A program made the translations under genes and the position numbers. Shown piece after piece: positions 35,766 to 45,532 of a stretch of 64,000 nt of DNA. The DNA is taken from assembly GCF_038050375.1 (NCBI RefSeq), contig NZ_CP150886.1, positions 124,001 through 188,000 of the forward strand, given 5' to 3'. Positions within the stretch are counted from its first letter, which is position 1, and each line of letters starts with the position of its first letter. This DNA comes from Okeanomitos corallinicola TIOX110. Lineage in GTDB: Bacteria; Cyanobacteriota; Cyanobacteriia; Cyanobacteriales; Nostocaceae. The notes under the pieces were generated by a model. It did no database searches. It was not told where the DNA came from and saw only the letters and a program-made list of their open reading frames with translations.

Positions 35766-36866
35766 TTACTTCTCACCCATAACAAAATTACCATAACTTA
35801 ATTCATTGATACGATTCCAGTTATAAATCTGTTCTCTAAACTTCTTCCACTGTTCATATAACTGTTTAAAAGTTGCATCTTTACTAGCATTTTCTTCATA
35901 TATTTCAAAAGCATTTTTTTGAGCAGCTTGCATAATTTCTTGGCTATAAGGAGTTAATTTAGTGCCACCAGCTAACAACCTTGTTAATGCTTCTCCGTTC
36001 AAAGCATCATATTCATTTAACATATTCATATTGGCTTCAAAAGTAGCAGTTTTAAATATTTCCTGATATTCCTTGGGTAATTTATTCCAAGCATTCAAAT
36101 TAACTAAAACATCTAAAGTTGGGCCTGGTTCCCACCAACCAGGATAATAATAAAATTGCGCGGCTTTGTTTAAACCTAATTTCTCATCATCATAGGGTCC
36201 CACCCACTCCGCTGCATCAATTGCACCTCTATCCAAAGCTAAATATATTTCTCCTCCGGGTAACACTTGCACGTTTACCCCTAAGCGAGACATTACTTCT
36301 CCTCCTAAACCGGGAATTCGCATTTTTAAGCCCTGAAGGTCAGCAACTGATTTAATTTCTTTTTTGAACCATCCTCCCATTTGTGTACCTGTGTTACCTG
36401 CGGGAAAGTTGATGATTTGAAAATCACTATAAATTTTTTGTATAGCTTCTAAACCGCCTCCATGATACAACCAGGCGTTTTGTTGTTGGGCGTTTAAACC
36501 AAAGGGTACGGTGGTAGCAAAAGCCAAAGCCGGGTTTTTACCTATGTAATAATAACTAGCTGTATGTCCACATTCTACAGTTCCAGATTGGACTGCATCT
36601 AAGACTTGCAAACCTGGTACTATTTCCCCTGCTGCAAAGGGGGTGATGGTAAAGCGGCCATCTGTCATTTCTTTAACTCGTTTGGCGATGGTTTCCGCAC
36701 CGATGTAAGTTCCTAGAGTCTTTGTCCAGCTAGTAGTCATCCGCCATCTGACCCTGGGTAAACTACCTTGTGCGCTGGAGGATGTACTTTTTTTGGCACA
36801 AGCTGCGGTGAGTGCTGCGGTTGCGGTGGCGATCGCCCCTGTGTTAATAATTTGTCTACGCTTCAT
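35766..36866 (-). CDS. TRAP transporter substrate-binding protein, TakP-like (2-oxoacid type)
   Basis: A 366-residue DctP-family binding protein with a twin-arginine/lipoprotein-like leader ([20 protein letters not shown], then AACAKK, a possible lipobox Cys). The mature protein follows the pattern I recall for TakP, the alpha-keto-acid receptor of Rhodobacter: [66 protein letters not shown] and [11 protein letters not shown]. It captures substrate in the periplasm for the DctQ/DctM permeases, the nearest pair being 28321-30193. It lies on the opposite strand from them, 5.6 kb away, separated by amylosucrase and the DGR system. A 2-oxoacid such as pyruvate is the likely ligand, by family resemblance. 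Confidence 0.9.
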   Translation of the reverse strand: MKRRQIINTGAIATATAALTAACAKKSTSSSAQGSLPRVRWRMTTSWTKTLGTYIGAETIAKRVKEMTDGRFTITPFAAGEIVPGLQVLDAVQSGTVECGHTASYYYIGKNPALAFATTVPFGLNAQQQNAWLYHGGGLEAIQKIYSDFQIINFPAGNTGTQMGGWFKKEIKSVADLQGLKMRIPGLGGEVMSRLGVNVQVLPGGEIYLALDRGAIDAAEWVGPYDDEKLGLNKAAQFYYYPGWWEPGPTLDVLVNLNAWNKLPKEYQEIFKTATFEANMNMLNEYDALNGEALTRLLAGGTKLTPYSQEIMQAAQKNAFEIYEENASKDATFKQLYEQWKKFREQIYNWNRINELSYGNFVMGEK

Positions 36867-36897
36867 GGTTTTTGTTAATTTAATTTAAATATAGTTT

Positions 36898-36935
36898 TGG
36901 CGGACAAGATGTCCACCCCACAAGAGTTTTCTTAA
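36898..36935. repeat. Partial copy of the MITE-like element
   Basis: GGCGGACAAGATGTCCACCC then CACAAGAGTTTTCTTAAT is a diverged copy of the element core in the orientation of 11439-11545. Both halves of the core palindrome carry matching changes (GGACAAGATGTCC), so pairing is kept. Confidence 0.5.
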
Positions 36936-37009
36936 TGTATCAAGTTTTGAGATCAAAATATCAAAATTATATCTACTACTTCTGAGTAAAATTGCGTATC
37001 TGAGGATTT

Positions 37010-38167
37010 TTAATTGTCAAACTGTGCCATAAAACGTCTATCAATCCAATCTTTCCAATACCAAATTAGTCGCTGGGGTGGTAAAGTAAAATTCCCTCTG
37101 GTAGCTATTGCGCGTCCATCACCAGTACCAATTAAACTTAAATATTCTGTTTGTGGGTTGTAAGGTTTGAGTGGTTTATTTAAAATAATTCTTCGCAAAT
37201 TTTCATACAGTGGTTTACCTTGACGTACCGCAAAAACACCAGCTTTTGGTAAGTGATAATTAATCATTGTCGCAATATCACCGGCTGCAAAAACATGAGG
37301 ATGACTAATAGATTGTAAGTTATCATTAACTAAAATAAAACCTTTTTCATCTGTAGCAATTTCCGAATCTTTTACCCATTCTGCTGCTGATGCTTCTGTC
37401 ACCCAAAATACTTGATTGGAATTAACAATTAACCCAGATTCAGATTTAATTACCAGTTGATTATCTTCTGTTTTGATAACTTGACAGACTGTTTCACTTA
37501 AATGTAATTTCACACCTTTATTAATTAAAATATCTTGCATAATTTGCCTGACAGATGGGTGATAATTGGGCATTAATTCCCCTGTTCTTTGCCATAAATG
37601 TAAATCTAATTGATGACATCCCAACTTTTGTAAACCTGCCAACATTGAAAATGCCAATTCCACACCTCCAGCACCACCACCAACAATACTAATACTCAGG
37701 GGTTTTTGGGGGTTTTTAGTAACTATTTCCTGTAATTTATACCAATGTTTTAAAAATTGTGGTACTGGTTTTGCCGGAATTGTATATTCTGCCGCACCTG
37801 ATACAGACAATTTAGCCGGAGTGCTACCAATATCAATAGAGAGAAGATCAAAATCTATTACTTTTTTATTAGCACAAAATACTTTGTTATTTTTTAAATC
37901 CAGTTCAACAACGCTATCAAGACACAACTGAGCATTAGCAAATTTGCTTAAATTTTGCAAGTCAATATGGCATTGATAATAATTATAAAATCCGGCAATA
38001 TGTCCGGGTAACATCCCAGAGTATGGCGTATACTGATCTGGAGTAATTAAGGTTAAATTTACTCCAACTAAAGGTTGATGTCCAAAGAGTTTTAACGTTA
38101 TAGCATGACTATGACCGCCACCAATTAGCACTATATTTTTAGGTGTTGATGGGAAATTTTGCTGCAT
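37010..38167 (-). CDS. Pyridine nucleotide-disulfide oxidoreductase of the SelD-associated type (stand-alone)
   Basis: A 385-residue FAD/NAD(P)-dependent oxidoreductase related to NDH-2 enzymes. It has an N-terminal dinucleotide-binding motif IVLIGGGHSHAITLKLF, a second one ISIVGGGAGGVELAFSM, and the FAD-contact block HVFAAGDIATMINYHLPKAGVFAVRQG. The sequence is the kind normally fused to the N terminus of selenide-water dikinase (SelD) in cyanobacteria (TIGR03169-like, from memory), including the terminal WYWKDWIDRRFMAQF after which SelD usually begins. Here it stops there and no selD follows, so it is either a natural stand-alone form or a truncated fusion. Substrate unknown. ATG start at 38167. 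Confidence 0.8.
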   Translation of the reverse strand: MQQNFPSTPKNIVLIGGGHSHAITLKLFGHQPLVGVNLTLITPDQYTPYSGMLPGHIAGFYNYYQCHIDLQNLSKFANAQLCLDSVVELDLKNNKVFCANKKVIDFDLLSIDIGSTPAKLSVSGAAEYTIPAKPVPQFLKHWYKLQEIVTKNPQKPLSISIVGGGAGGVELAFSMLAGLQKLGCHQLDLHLWQRTGELMPNYHPSVRQIMQDILINKGVKLHLSETVCQVIKTEDNQLVIKSESGLIVNSNQVFWVTEASAAEWVKDSEIATDEKGFILVNDNLQSISHPHVFAAGDIATMINYHLPKAGVFAVRQGKPLYENLRRIILNKPLKPYNPQTEYLSLIGTGDGRAIATRGNFTLPPQRLIWYWKDWIDRRFMAQFDN

Positions 38168-38316
38168 CTGTAAAATTAGGTAAATATTATCTAAATAATA
38201 TCAGTAATTAAATAGCAGTATCATCATGATTCTGTTTGTGTGGTAATGAATAATGTAAGAATTCATAGATTCAGATATCGTCATCATATTAATACAAGAT
38301 TATTTTAATTAGTAAT

Positions 38317-38982
38317 ATGTTAGTAGTCAAAATCATTCCTTGGATGCTGGAAATTAAAGATTTATTCCAAAATAATCAAATTAATTACCGTCATGAGCAT
38401 CAATTAATGAAAGTTATAAACAGAGTAGAAAGTAATAACTTAGAAGCCAGCTTATCTGCTATTAATGAATTAGAGGACTTAGCAAAAAACAATCCACAAT
38501 ACCACTGGATAATCATGAATATGCTAAGTAATTTTATTAGAAAAAATGCAGTTAATCTAATTTCAGAAGAAGCACATCATCGGCAAATAATTCAAGCAGC
38601 AGTTACAGTAATTATCAACCGAGATATAAACAAAGATCCAGAAAATGAACAGATTGATTTAAGTCATACTGACTTACGAGGACTAAATTTAAAAAGTGCC
38701 AACTTAGAAAATACTAATCTTTATAAAGCTAATTTATCACAGGCAAATCTAGATAACGCTAATTTATCATTTGCTATCCTTAGTGCAGCTAACCTCAGCG
38801 GTGCTAACCTCAAGCGTGTTAACCTTTCAGGTGCTATTCTCAGTGCAGCTAACTTGAACGGGAGTAATCTTACTGGTGCTAATTTACATCGAGCTAATTT
38901 GTATTTAGCGAGTTTGAAAAATGCTGTTTTAAATGATGTAATTTTGGCAGGAGCAAATCTGAGAGAAGCTAATTTTAATTAG
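38317..38982 (+). CDS. Pentapeptide repeat protein
   Basis: A 221-residue protein. The N-terminal ~110 residues are helical (EIKDLFQNNQINYRHEHQLM; LEASLSAINELEDLAKNNPQ). From about residue 115, A(N/D)LxX pentapeptides follow one another (LSHTDLRGLNLKSANLENTN, then LYKANLSQANLDNANLSFA), forming a right-handed quadrilateral helix. The N-terminal segment with DLAKNNPQYHWIIMNMLSNFIRKNA resembles the region preceding the repeats in the larger neighbour at 39300, so the two are probably paralogues. Function unknown; such proteins may mediate protein contacts. No membrane segment. Starts at ATG 38317. Confidence 0.88.
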   Translation: MLVVKIIPWMLEIKDLFQNNQINYRHEHQLMKVINRVESNNLEASLSAINELEDLAKNNPQYHWIIMNMLSNFIRKNAVNLISEEAHHRQIIQAAVTVIINRDINKDPENEQIDLSHTDLRGLNLKSANLENTNLYKANLSQANLDNANLSFAILSAANLSGANLKRVNLSGAILSAANLNGSNLTGANLHRANLYLASLKNAVLNDVILAGANLREANFN

Positions 38983-39299
38983 TTTACAGAATTAAGATAT
39001 ACTCAGTATCAGAATATTTTAATCCTAGCAAGTCAATTTTTTTACTCATCATTTTTTGATGCTTCTAAATTGAGAGACTTTTACGGACTTATGTCTCTTA
39101 AAAATGGCAATAAGCTAAGAAATGAGAGTTTTCGATACGTTATCAACTATTTTCTTAATATCCTCTGACAAAGGGTAAAAGATCAAGATTTTACCCTTAA
39201 TCTTGTGTGTAAAAAAATTTTACATATCTTTTATATATCTAAATTTACAGCTAAATGCTATACTACTTTTTTTAATCATCTCAGTAATAACTGATTATT
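38983..39299. other. Gene-free stretch
   Basis: AT-rich 317 bases between two pentapeptide-repeat genes on the same strand. AAAGGGTAAAAGATCAAGAT and its partial inverse TTTTACCCTTAATCTTG (39170-39205) form a weak stem-loop that could end transcription of the first gene. Nothing else is recognised. Confidence 0.35.
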
Positions 39300-40790
39300 G
39301 TGAAGCATCTTTCTGGTATGTCTGCTAAAAAGACAGACAAAACTTTGTATTGGTTGATCACCATCATTGTTATTTTAGCTCTGTCCTTAATACTGATTGT
39401 CTTCGCATCTACTAATATTGAGAAGTTATCACTTCAACAGCAAATATCCAATAAACATCAACTATTAACTACTACGGGCATAGTTTTTCTAGGTGTAGCG
39501 GTGATCATTCATGTTTATTATACAGCTAAACGAACTCAAGCAATAGAAAAAAATGCCATTACAGCAGAAAAAAATCTAGCAGTTAATATTGAAAATACCA
39601 AACTCACCCAAGAAAGACTAATTACAGAACGTTTTATTGGTGGTATTGCTCAGTTAGGACATGATAAGGTAGAAACCCGCATTGGGGCAATTTATGCCTT
39701 AGAAAGAATTGCTCAAGATTTCCCTCAAGAACATTGGACAATTATGCAAGTTCTCACTGCATTTGTCCGCGAAAATGCACCTATACAAATAGAGAGAAAA
39801 ATTCAAAAACCGGAGGATTTTACAGCGATTGATTTTGGTAAAAATCGGGAACGGGTACGTCGTCAACAGCAAGGAAATTATGTTTTATCATTAGAATATT
39901 TTCAACTGCGGACAGATATTCAAGCCGCTTTAACTGCGATTGGTAGACGCAATTTTCATCAAGATCGAGAAAACCAAAAGTTAGATTTACGTAATACTGA
40001 TATCAGAAAAGTAGATTTAGCAGGTGCTAAATTACAAGGTGTAGATTTAAGGGGTTCTGATTTATCTGGAGCAGATTTGCGCTCAGTAGATTTTAGCGGA
40101 GCAAATTTAGAAAGTGCTAAGTTTATTTCTGCAATTCTCTATGAAGCTAACTTATTTAAGGCTAATTTACGAGGAGCTAATTTAAGTCGAGCTAATCTTA
40201 ATTTGGCTAATTTATATGGTGTGAATTTGCGCTCAGGTAATTTATTTGGTGCAAGTTTACGTTCAGCTAATTTACAAACTGCTAACTTGTATAAAGCGAA
40301 TTTAAAACAAGTAATTCTCAAAGCGGCTGATCTTTCTGGTGCTAAGTTATTTCTGGTTAATTTACAAGGGGCAAAATTAGGGAAAACAAAGTTACGTTTT
40401 GCTGGTTTAATTGCTGCCAATTTACAAGGTGCAAATCTCAATGGTGCAAATCTCCAAGGTGCTAATTTGAATGCTGCTAAATTACAAAAGGCAGATATTT
40501 ATTTTGCTAATCTGAGTGAAGCTAGTTTAACAGAAGCTGATTTGCGTGACGCTAATTTAGTTGGTGCTAATCTTTCTGGTGCAACTCTGGAAGAAGCTGA
40601 TCTTTCCAGTGCAAACCTCATGGGTGCTAATTTATCTGGTGCTGATTTAGGTGATGTGAAACTCATGGGGGCAATTTTAACAGGGGTAAAAAACCTTGAT
40701 TCTGAACAAATAATTACGGCTTTGGGTGATTGTAACACCCGCCTCCCTGATTACCTAGAAGTACCAGCTAACTGGCTCGAATCTGAGTAA
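39300..40790 (+). CDS. Membrane-anchored pentapeptide repeat protein
   Basis: A 496-residue protein with two N-terminal transmembrane helices (TLYWLITIIVILALSLILIVF and LLTTTGIVFLGVAVIIHVYY). A helical domain (EKNAITAEKNLAVNIENTKLT, RFIGGIAQLGHDKVETRIGA, YALERIAQDFPQEHWTIMQVL) comes before a long run of about 40 pentapeptides (from roughly residue 225 to 475). The domain before the repeats is common in cyanobacterial proteins of this type. The frame opens with GTG at 39300; the ATG at 39318 is equally possible. The role is unknown. Codon use and composition resemble the neighbours. Confidence 0.9.
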   Translation: MKHLSGMSAKKTDKTLYWLITIIVILALSLILIVFASTNIEKLSLQQQISNKHQLLTTTGIVFLGVAVIIHVYYTAKRTQAIEKNAITAEKNLAVNIENTKLTQERLITERFIGGIAQLGHDKVETRIGAIYALERIAQDFPQEHWTIMQVLTAFVRENAPIQIERKIQKPEDFTAIDFGKNRERVRRQQQGNYVLSLEYFQLRTDIQAALTAIGRRNFHQDRENQKLDLRNTDIRKVDLAGAKLQGVDLRGSDLSGADLRSVDFSGANLESAKFISAILYEANLFKANLRGANLSRANLNLANLYGVNLRSGNLFGASLRSANLQTANLYKANLKQVILKAADLSGAKLFLVNLQGAKLGKTKLRFAGLIAANLQGANLNGANLQGANLNAAKLQKADIYFANLSEASLTEADLRDANLVGANLSGATLEEADLSSANLMGANLSGADLGDVKLMGAILTGVKNLDSEQIITALGDCNTRLPDYLEVPANWLESE

Positions 40791-41113
40791 ATACCTAAAA
40801 TTTACTCTTTCATAAATTGGGTGCATTCTACTTTGTTATGGTTTGATAATTATTTGAAAATTATGATTATTTCCTCACATAAAAATATTAATTAAGTTAA
40901 TAAATCCTGACTTGATAAATGTCATCATTTCTAGTTTTTAAATTCTTCAATTAGTAATCAAATTAGCTTTTTATAAATATCAATTTATAGTATTTTCATT
41001 GTAAGGGGAATAAGTGAAAATTTCTATGATGCAGCTTCAAGCTTTTATATGACAGAGTTTGTGTATTTTAGAGTACGAAAGAAGAAAAAATTATTATTTT
41101 TTAGGATAAAAGT
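40791..41113. other. Gene-free stretch
   Basis: AT-rich 323 bases. Apart from the AATTTGATATTGCC start of the next gene there is no coding frame, no repeat shared with other gaps and no clear terminator. Confidence 0.35.
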
Positions 41114-42616
41114 ATGATCAAATTTGATATTGCCGAAACTTTGAACTCCTCAAATCAACTCAATATTGCACCTACAGATTCCATTAATTCTTTTCAGACA
41201 GCGGTGGATAGTAGTTTAAGTTTTAAAAATCATAGCAGCTTACCATCAGATGCAAAAGAAGAACCTATTTTTAACACTAATAGCTACAATTTCAACAATG
41301 GTTATGGTTTAGTAAATGCCGGAAAAGCAGTCAGTACAGTAACAGGTGAAAGTCCTTATGTAGATGCTCCTCCATTGGGTGGAAATAATTGGGGTGCGGA
41401 TTTAGTAAAAGCTCCCACTGCTTGGCAAAATGGATATACAGGACAGGGAATTATCGTTGCTGTTTTAGATACTGGAGTTGACTATAATCACAACGATTTA
41501 AATAGTAATATCTGGATTAATACAAAAGAGATTGCAGGTAATGGGATTGATGATGATGGTAATGGTTTTGTTGACGATGTGAGAGGTTGGAACTTTGATG
41601 GTAATAATAATAATGTTTTAGATGATGAAAGTCATGGAACTCATGTGGCTGGAACTATTGCTGCTAAAAATGATGGCAATGGTGTGACAGGTATTGCTTA
41701 TAATTCTCAAATTATGGCAGTGAAAGTATTAGATGAAAATGGTTCAGGTTCTTACTCAAATATCGCTAATGGTGTTCGTTACGCTGTAGATAATGGTGCT
41801 AATGTTATTAACCTGAGTTTAGGTGGTAACTCTGGTAATAATACCCTCAAATCAGCCATTGAATATGCCAGTAATAAGGGTGTAATTGTAGTTATGGCAG
41901 CAGGTAATGAGGGAGCTTCTCAACCATCTTATCCTGCTCGTTATGCGAATGATTTCGGTATTGCTGTAGGTGCAGTTAATCAAAGTAATCAATTCACAGA
42001 TTTTTCTAACCGTTCTGGTTCTCAAGAAATCAAATATGTCACCGCACCAGGTGAAGATATTTACTCTACAGTTCCTAATAATAAATATGCCACTTATAGC
42101 GGTACTTCCATGGCTGCTCCCCATGTTGCTGGGGTAGTGGCATTGATGCTAAGTGCTAATCCTAATTTAACAGATAGCCAAGTGCGGGATATAATTGTTA
42201 ACACATCTGAAAACACTACAAACCCTCAACAACCTCAACAACCTAATCAACCTTCCAATCCTTCACCTTCTCCGTTTCCATTTCCATTTCCGATTGATTT
42301 ATTACCTTTTGGTTTAATTAATATAGGTGCAATTTTGCCGAATATTGGCGCAGGATTTCCTGATATTGGTTCAGGTTTTCCTATCGGTTTTGACACACAA
42401 TCAAATATGCAATTACCACCAATTGTTATTTCTGTTGGTGAGAATAATTTAGGGTTGAAATTTGGTGGTATTGAAACTAAAACGCCGCAGATAGAAAATT
42501 TCAGTTATTACAGTGGTAGTGATGAGATGTGGGAGTTGCGTTATTATGATAGTAATGTCAATAATTCTTTAGTTAAAGAAGAAATAGAAAAATATGATGC
42601 TGATAGATTTTTGTAA
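41114..42616 (+). CDS. Subtilisin-like serine protease (S8 family)
   Basis: A 500-residue subtilase with an intact triad: Asp119 (VAVLDTGVDYNH), His174 (DESHGTHVAGTIAA) and Ser332 (YSGTSMAAPHVAG), plus oxyanion Asn265 (AAGNEG). An insertion with GNGIDDDGNGFVDDVRG, rich in Asp and Asn, is typical of the calcium-binding loop of this group. There is no ordinary signal peptide; the first ~85 residues may be a propeptide. After residue 370 comes an unusual low-complexity tail (PQQPQQPNQPSNPSPSPFPF, then repeats such as GAGFPDIGSGFPIGF) and an acidic end. Likely secreted or surface associated, or an intracellular protease like those of other Nostocales. Substrate unknown. Confidence 0.92.
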   Translation: MIKFDIAETLNSSNQLNIAPTDSINSFQTAVDSSLSFKNHSSLPSDAKEEPIFNTNSYNFNNGYGLVNAGKAVSTVTGESPYVDAPPLGGNNWGADLVKAPTAWQNGYTGQGIIVAVLDTGVDYNHNDLNSNIWINTKEIAGNGIDDDGNGFVDDVRGWNFDGNNNNVLDDESHGTHVAGTIAAKNDGNGVTGIAYNSQIMAVKVLDENGSGSYSNIANGVRYAVDNGANVINLSLGGNSGNNTLKSAIEYASNKGVIVVMAAGNEGASQPSYPARYANDFGIAVGAVNQSNQFTDFSNRSGSQEIKYVTAPGEDIYSTVPNNKYATYSGTSMAAPHVAGVVALMLSANPNLTDSQVRDIIVNTSENTTNPQQPQQPNQPSNPSPSPFPFPFPIDLLPFGLINIGAILPNIGAGFPDIGSGFPIGFDTQSNMQLPPIVISVGENNLGLKFGGIETKTPQIENFSYYSGSDEMWELRYYDSNVNNSLVKEEIEKYDADRFL

Positions 42617-42687
42617 AATATAATTTAATAATTTAAAAAATTAACCCCCAACTTTTGGATATTGGAGGTTAAGAAAGATTGATTTAA

Positions 42688-42987
42688 TTATTTGAATTTA
42701 GCTACAGCACCTTCAAACGCCGTATTTAATTCTTTCCACGCCTTCTCAAAGCCATTTTGTACTTCTTCCCACGCTTCTTCACCAGCTTTTTGTAATTCTT
42801 CTAATTTAGCTTGAGCAGCGTCACGTTTGGAGTAGATTTCTTCCAGTTTATTGTTATACTCAATCGCTGTATCTGCTTTAGCTTGGCTGGCTTTGGCTTT
42901 CAATTCTTCAATTTGAGCGTTGAATTTATCTAGTTGTGCTTTGACTTTATCTTGATATACTTGTTTGTCAATATTCTGTACTGTCAT
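42688..42987 (-). CDS. Small coiled-coil protein, cyanobacterial hypothetical
   Basis: A 99-residue protein starting at the ATG at 42987, which has an excellent ribosome site (GGAGGTACGCCT). The frame also opens at a GTG at 43008, but that would bury the ribosome site. The whole protein is helical and charged (AQLDKFNAQIEELKAKASQA, YNNKLEEIYSKRDAAQAKLE, WEEVQNGFEKAWKELNTAF), a continuous coiled coil with some resemblance to short apolipoprotein-like or stress proteins. It has no signal and no Cys. Function unknown; many cyanobacteria encode such small coiled-coil proteins. Confidence 0.8.
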   Translation of the reverse strand: MTVQNIDKQVYQDKVKAQLDKFNAQIEELKAKASQAKADTAIEYNNKLEEIYSKRDAAQAKLEELQKAGEEAWEEVQNGFEKAWKELNTAFEGAVAKFK

Positions 42988-43154
42988 AGGCGTACCTCCG
43001 GTAATCACATCAATTCACACTTTATCAATGATGTGTTTTTCATTTGTTAATTACAATTTTAGCAATTTTGATATGTTCATAAATCGGCCGCTGGTTATAA
43101 AAATACTGGATAGATTTTCATTAATTTCTATCTGTGGGTAGAAGATATGGATAA

Positions 43155-43476
43155 ATGGCTCATTGTTCAGATTTAACTCCCACTATCCAGCACAATTTAG
43201 CCATACTCCATCAATTACAAGGGCATTATACAGAAGCGGAAACTTTATTTCAAGAAGTATTAGAAATTAAGCGAGATAAGTGTGGAAAAGATCATCCCTC
43301 ATTTGCTCATACTCTGAATGCTCTGAGAATTATATGAGTTACAAGAAAAGTACAAAGATGCTGAAGATAACTATTGCCAAGCTTTAGAAATTTATAAACG
43401 ATTTTACCGTGAAGGTCATTCCAGAATTGTCAGGGTTAGTAAAAATTTGGCAGGTCTTCGTGATAAACTCACCTGA
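43155..43476 (+). pseudogene. TPR-protein fragment with frameshift
   Basis: Two overlapping frames carry tetratricopeptide repeats of the kinesin-light-chain type. The first reads IQHNLAILHQLQGHYTEAET then LFQEVLEIKRDKCGKDHPSF and stops at 43337. The second continues in the next frame with LYELQEKYKDAEDNYCQALE and ends at 43476. A single-base loss around 43320-43332 explains the break, since the junction would read naturally as AELYELQ. With only about three repeats and no other domain it looks like a decayed piece of a larger TPR protein, many of which in cyanobacteria follow NB-ARC or CHAT domains. Confidence 0.7.
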
Positions 43477-43525
43477 CACAACTCGAAAATAATTTTTCAC
43501 CAAACCTTAGTTGATATAACCTTTC

Positions 43526-45022
43526 TTACCTCACAGAAAAAGCCTCATTAAATCTGCGGGTAATTGGCTCAACAATAAAGGTCAAAACCGATTTCTTCCT
43601 GGTCACAATCTCCGCATTTGCAGACATCCCCGGCGTAAATTCTACTTTTTTACCTCGTAAATTCATAGAATGCTGATTTAATTTAATTCGTGTCGGAAAA
43701 ACTAAACCTAACTTTTCATCAATAACTGCATTGGGACTAATATTAATAACCTCACCATCCACAACACCAAATTCTTGAAAAGGAAAAGTTGCTAATTTCA
43801 CCTTGGCTTTCATTCCCTGACGAATAAAACCAATATCTCGATTCAGAACTTTAACTTCTAACAGCATTTCCTCCCCTTCAGGAACAATTGAAAGTAATTC
43901 TTCCCCAGACTGTACGGGACCTTTGGTAGCTTCAATTTTATAAATTGTTCCGGCGACGGGTGCTTTAATTGTTTCTCCGTCTTTTTGTTTTTTTGCCTGT
44001 TCTAACTGTCCAGCAACATTGGTTAATTCTTCTTTACGTCTATTAATTTGTGTTAAAATTTCACTGCGTCTTTCTGACTCTAATCTCAAAGCTTGATTTT
44101 TTGCAGCTTGATAGGTTTGTTCGGCTTGACTAATTTCCTGTTGTTGAGCAGCAATATCTTTTTCTAAAGATGTCATTCTATCTTTTGTTTCTGTAATTCT
44201 ATTTTCAGAGTTGGTAACTTCATTTGTAGCTCTAATAATTTCTGTTTTTGCTCGATTTAATCTTTCCTGTGCCTCCAAATAATCAACTCTGGGAACTGCA
44301 CCAGGAGTTAACAAAGTTCTCAGATTTTCTTCTCTTGTTTGGGCAATTTTTAAACTATCTTCAAATTTGTCACTGATGTCTTTAGCATTGACTAAATTAG
44401 TTTGAGCATTAATTACACTTGTTTGAGAATTAGCTAAATTTTCTTGTAAGCGAGTTAAGCGAATTTTTGCTTGTTTGATAATTGAAAGTTGTCGTTGTGC
44501 TTCTGCTTCTGCTGCTGCTTGTTTGGCTTGATAATCTAATAACCGGGAATTTAATAACTCATCTTGTAATTTTGTCCCCGCAATTTTCCCCCCAGTTCTT
44601 TCAGCTTGTAATCTTTGTAAATCTTCCTCAATTAATTTACTAGCTTTAGCTAATCTGTTAACATCGGTTTGTTGTAAATTAGAGTCTCTTTCTATTAAAA
44701 TCTGATCTTTGGTGACGCGATCGCCTTCTTGAACTTTTACTGATAAAATAGAACCATTACCTAATGATGTCACCGGTCTAACTTGAGTTGCAGCTATTAA
44801 TTCTCCCGGTGCTGTAGCTACTTCATCAACTTTAGAAAAATGCGCCCAGGATATTGCCCCAAAGACAATTAAACTAATAGTTCCTGCTAATAATCTTGTA
44901 TAAAGTGGTGGTAATTCCTGTACAGCTTTACCCAATTCATAGGATAAATGTTCTTCTGGTTTAGCAAATTTTTCTTTAGTTTGACGTGCTTGAACAGCAT
45001 TTGCAGAGAGAGAATATTTCAT
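43526..45022 (-). CDS. HlyD-family membrane fusion (periplasmic adaptor) protein
   Basis: A 498-residue adaptor of type I secretion or efflux systems. One N-terminal transmembrane helix (RLLAGTISLIVFGAISWAHF) is followed by a lipoyl/barrel-sandwich half (EVATAPGELIAATQVRPVTS, VKVQEGDRVTKDQILIE), a very long coiled coil (about residues 130-345, Gln/Glu/Ala rich), the second lipoyl half (KAPVAGTIYKIEATKGPVQS) and a beta-barrel domain (EVKVLNRDIGFIRQGMKAKV). It bridges an inner-membrane ABC exporter and a TolC-like channel. No ABC transporter or outer-membrane gene is adjacent, so its partners are elsewhere. ATG start at 45022. Confidence 0.9.
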   Translation of the reverse strand: MKYSLSANAVQARQTKEKFAKPEEHLSYELGKAVQELPPLYTRLLAGTISLIVFGAISWAHFSKVDEVATAPGELIAATQVRPVTSLGNGSILSVKVQEGDRVTKDQILIERDSNLQQTDVNRLAKASKLIEEDLQRLQAERTGGKIAGTKLQDELLNSRLLDYQAKQAAAEAEAQRQLSIIKQAKIRLTRLQENLANSQTSVINAQTNLVNAKDISDKFEDSLKIAQTREENLRTLLTPGAVPRVDYLEAQERLNRAKTEIIRATNEVTNSENRITETKDRMTSLEKDIAAQQQEISQAEQTYQAAKNQALRLESERRSEILTQINRRKEELTNVAGQLEQAKKQKDGETIKAPVAGTIYKIEATKGPVQSGEELLSIVPEGEEMLLEVKVLNRDIGFIRQGMKAKVKLATFPFQEFGVVDGEVINISPNAVIDEKLGLVFPTRIKLNQHSMNLRGKKVEFTPGMSANAEIVTRKKSVLTFIVEPITRRFNEAFSVR

Positions 45023-45532
45023 ATATTTAGTAATCGCTAATGGGTAATAGGTTATTTATCATATCAATCACCAAATTCAAATCTAAATAAGAGTATAAAA
45101 AGTTCTCTCAAGTTGACAATTGCTAGTGATAAATCATTAACAATTAAAGAGTCTACAACTATTTTTGTTAAATTATCGGTACTAATCATAGATGTGTGTT
45201 TTTTAGTTTACCGATGAGCAGATACAAACCCGTTTTTAAAAACATTACGCCAATAGTCCCAGGTTTGATACTAATCCAAATCAACAGAAAATATTGTTAT
45301 CTAAGCCACTACTTTGCAGATATTTTTCTACCGCTCGTTTCGCTTTAAATAAAGGAGCATCTTTATATCCCACATTCCGCACCTAAAACGGAGATAAATA
45401 CAAAATGCTCAACCCCCTGAATTTTAGCCTAATCAATCAGTTCAATTCAAGTGCAATTTTTCCCAAAAATAAAAAAATAAACGTTTATATTTAATTATGT
45501 GATCCCATGATCAAATTTTCAGTGTGTAAATT
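45023..45532. other. Gene-free stretch
   Basis: About 510 bases upstream of the HlyD gene. I see no coding frame of useful length, no tRNA and no copy of the repeats found elsewhere in the window. Confidence 0.4.

Noticed and set aside
40139-40738. Long minus-strand frames within the pentapeptide gene
   Set aside because: Antisense of repetitive GCTAATTT-type codons produces long open frames automatically.
40791-41113. DGR reverse transcriptase or CRISPR/Cas genes elsewhere in the window
   Set aside because: All large frames in the window have other clear assignments; none carries RT motifs such as YxDD.
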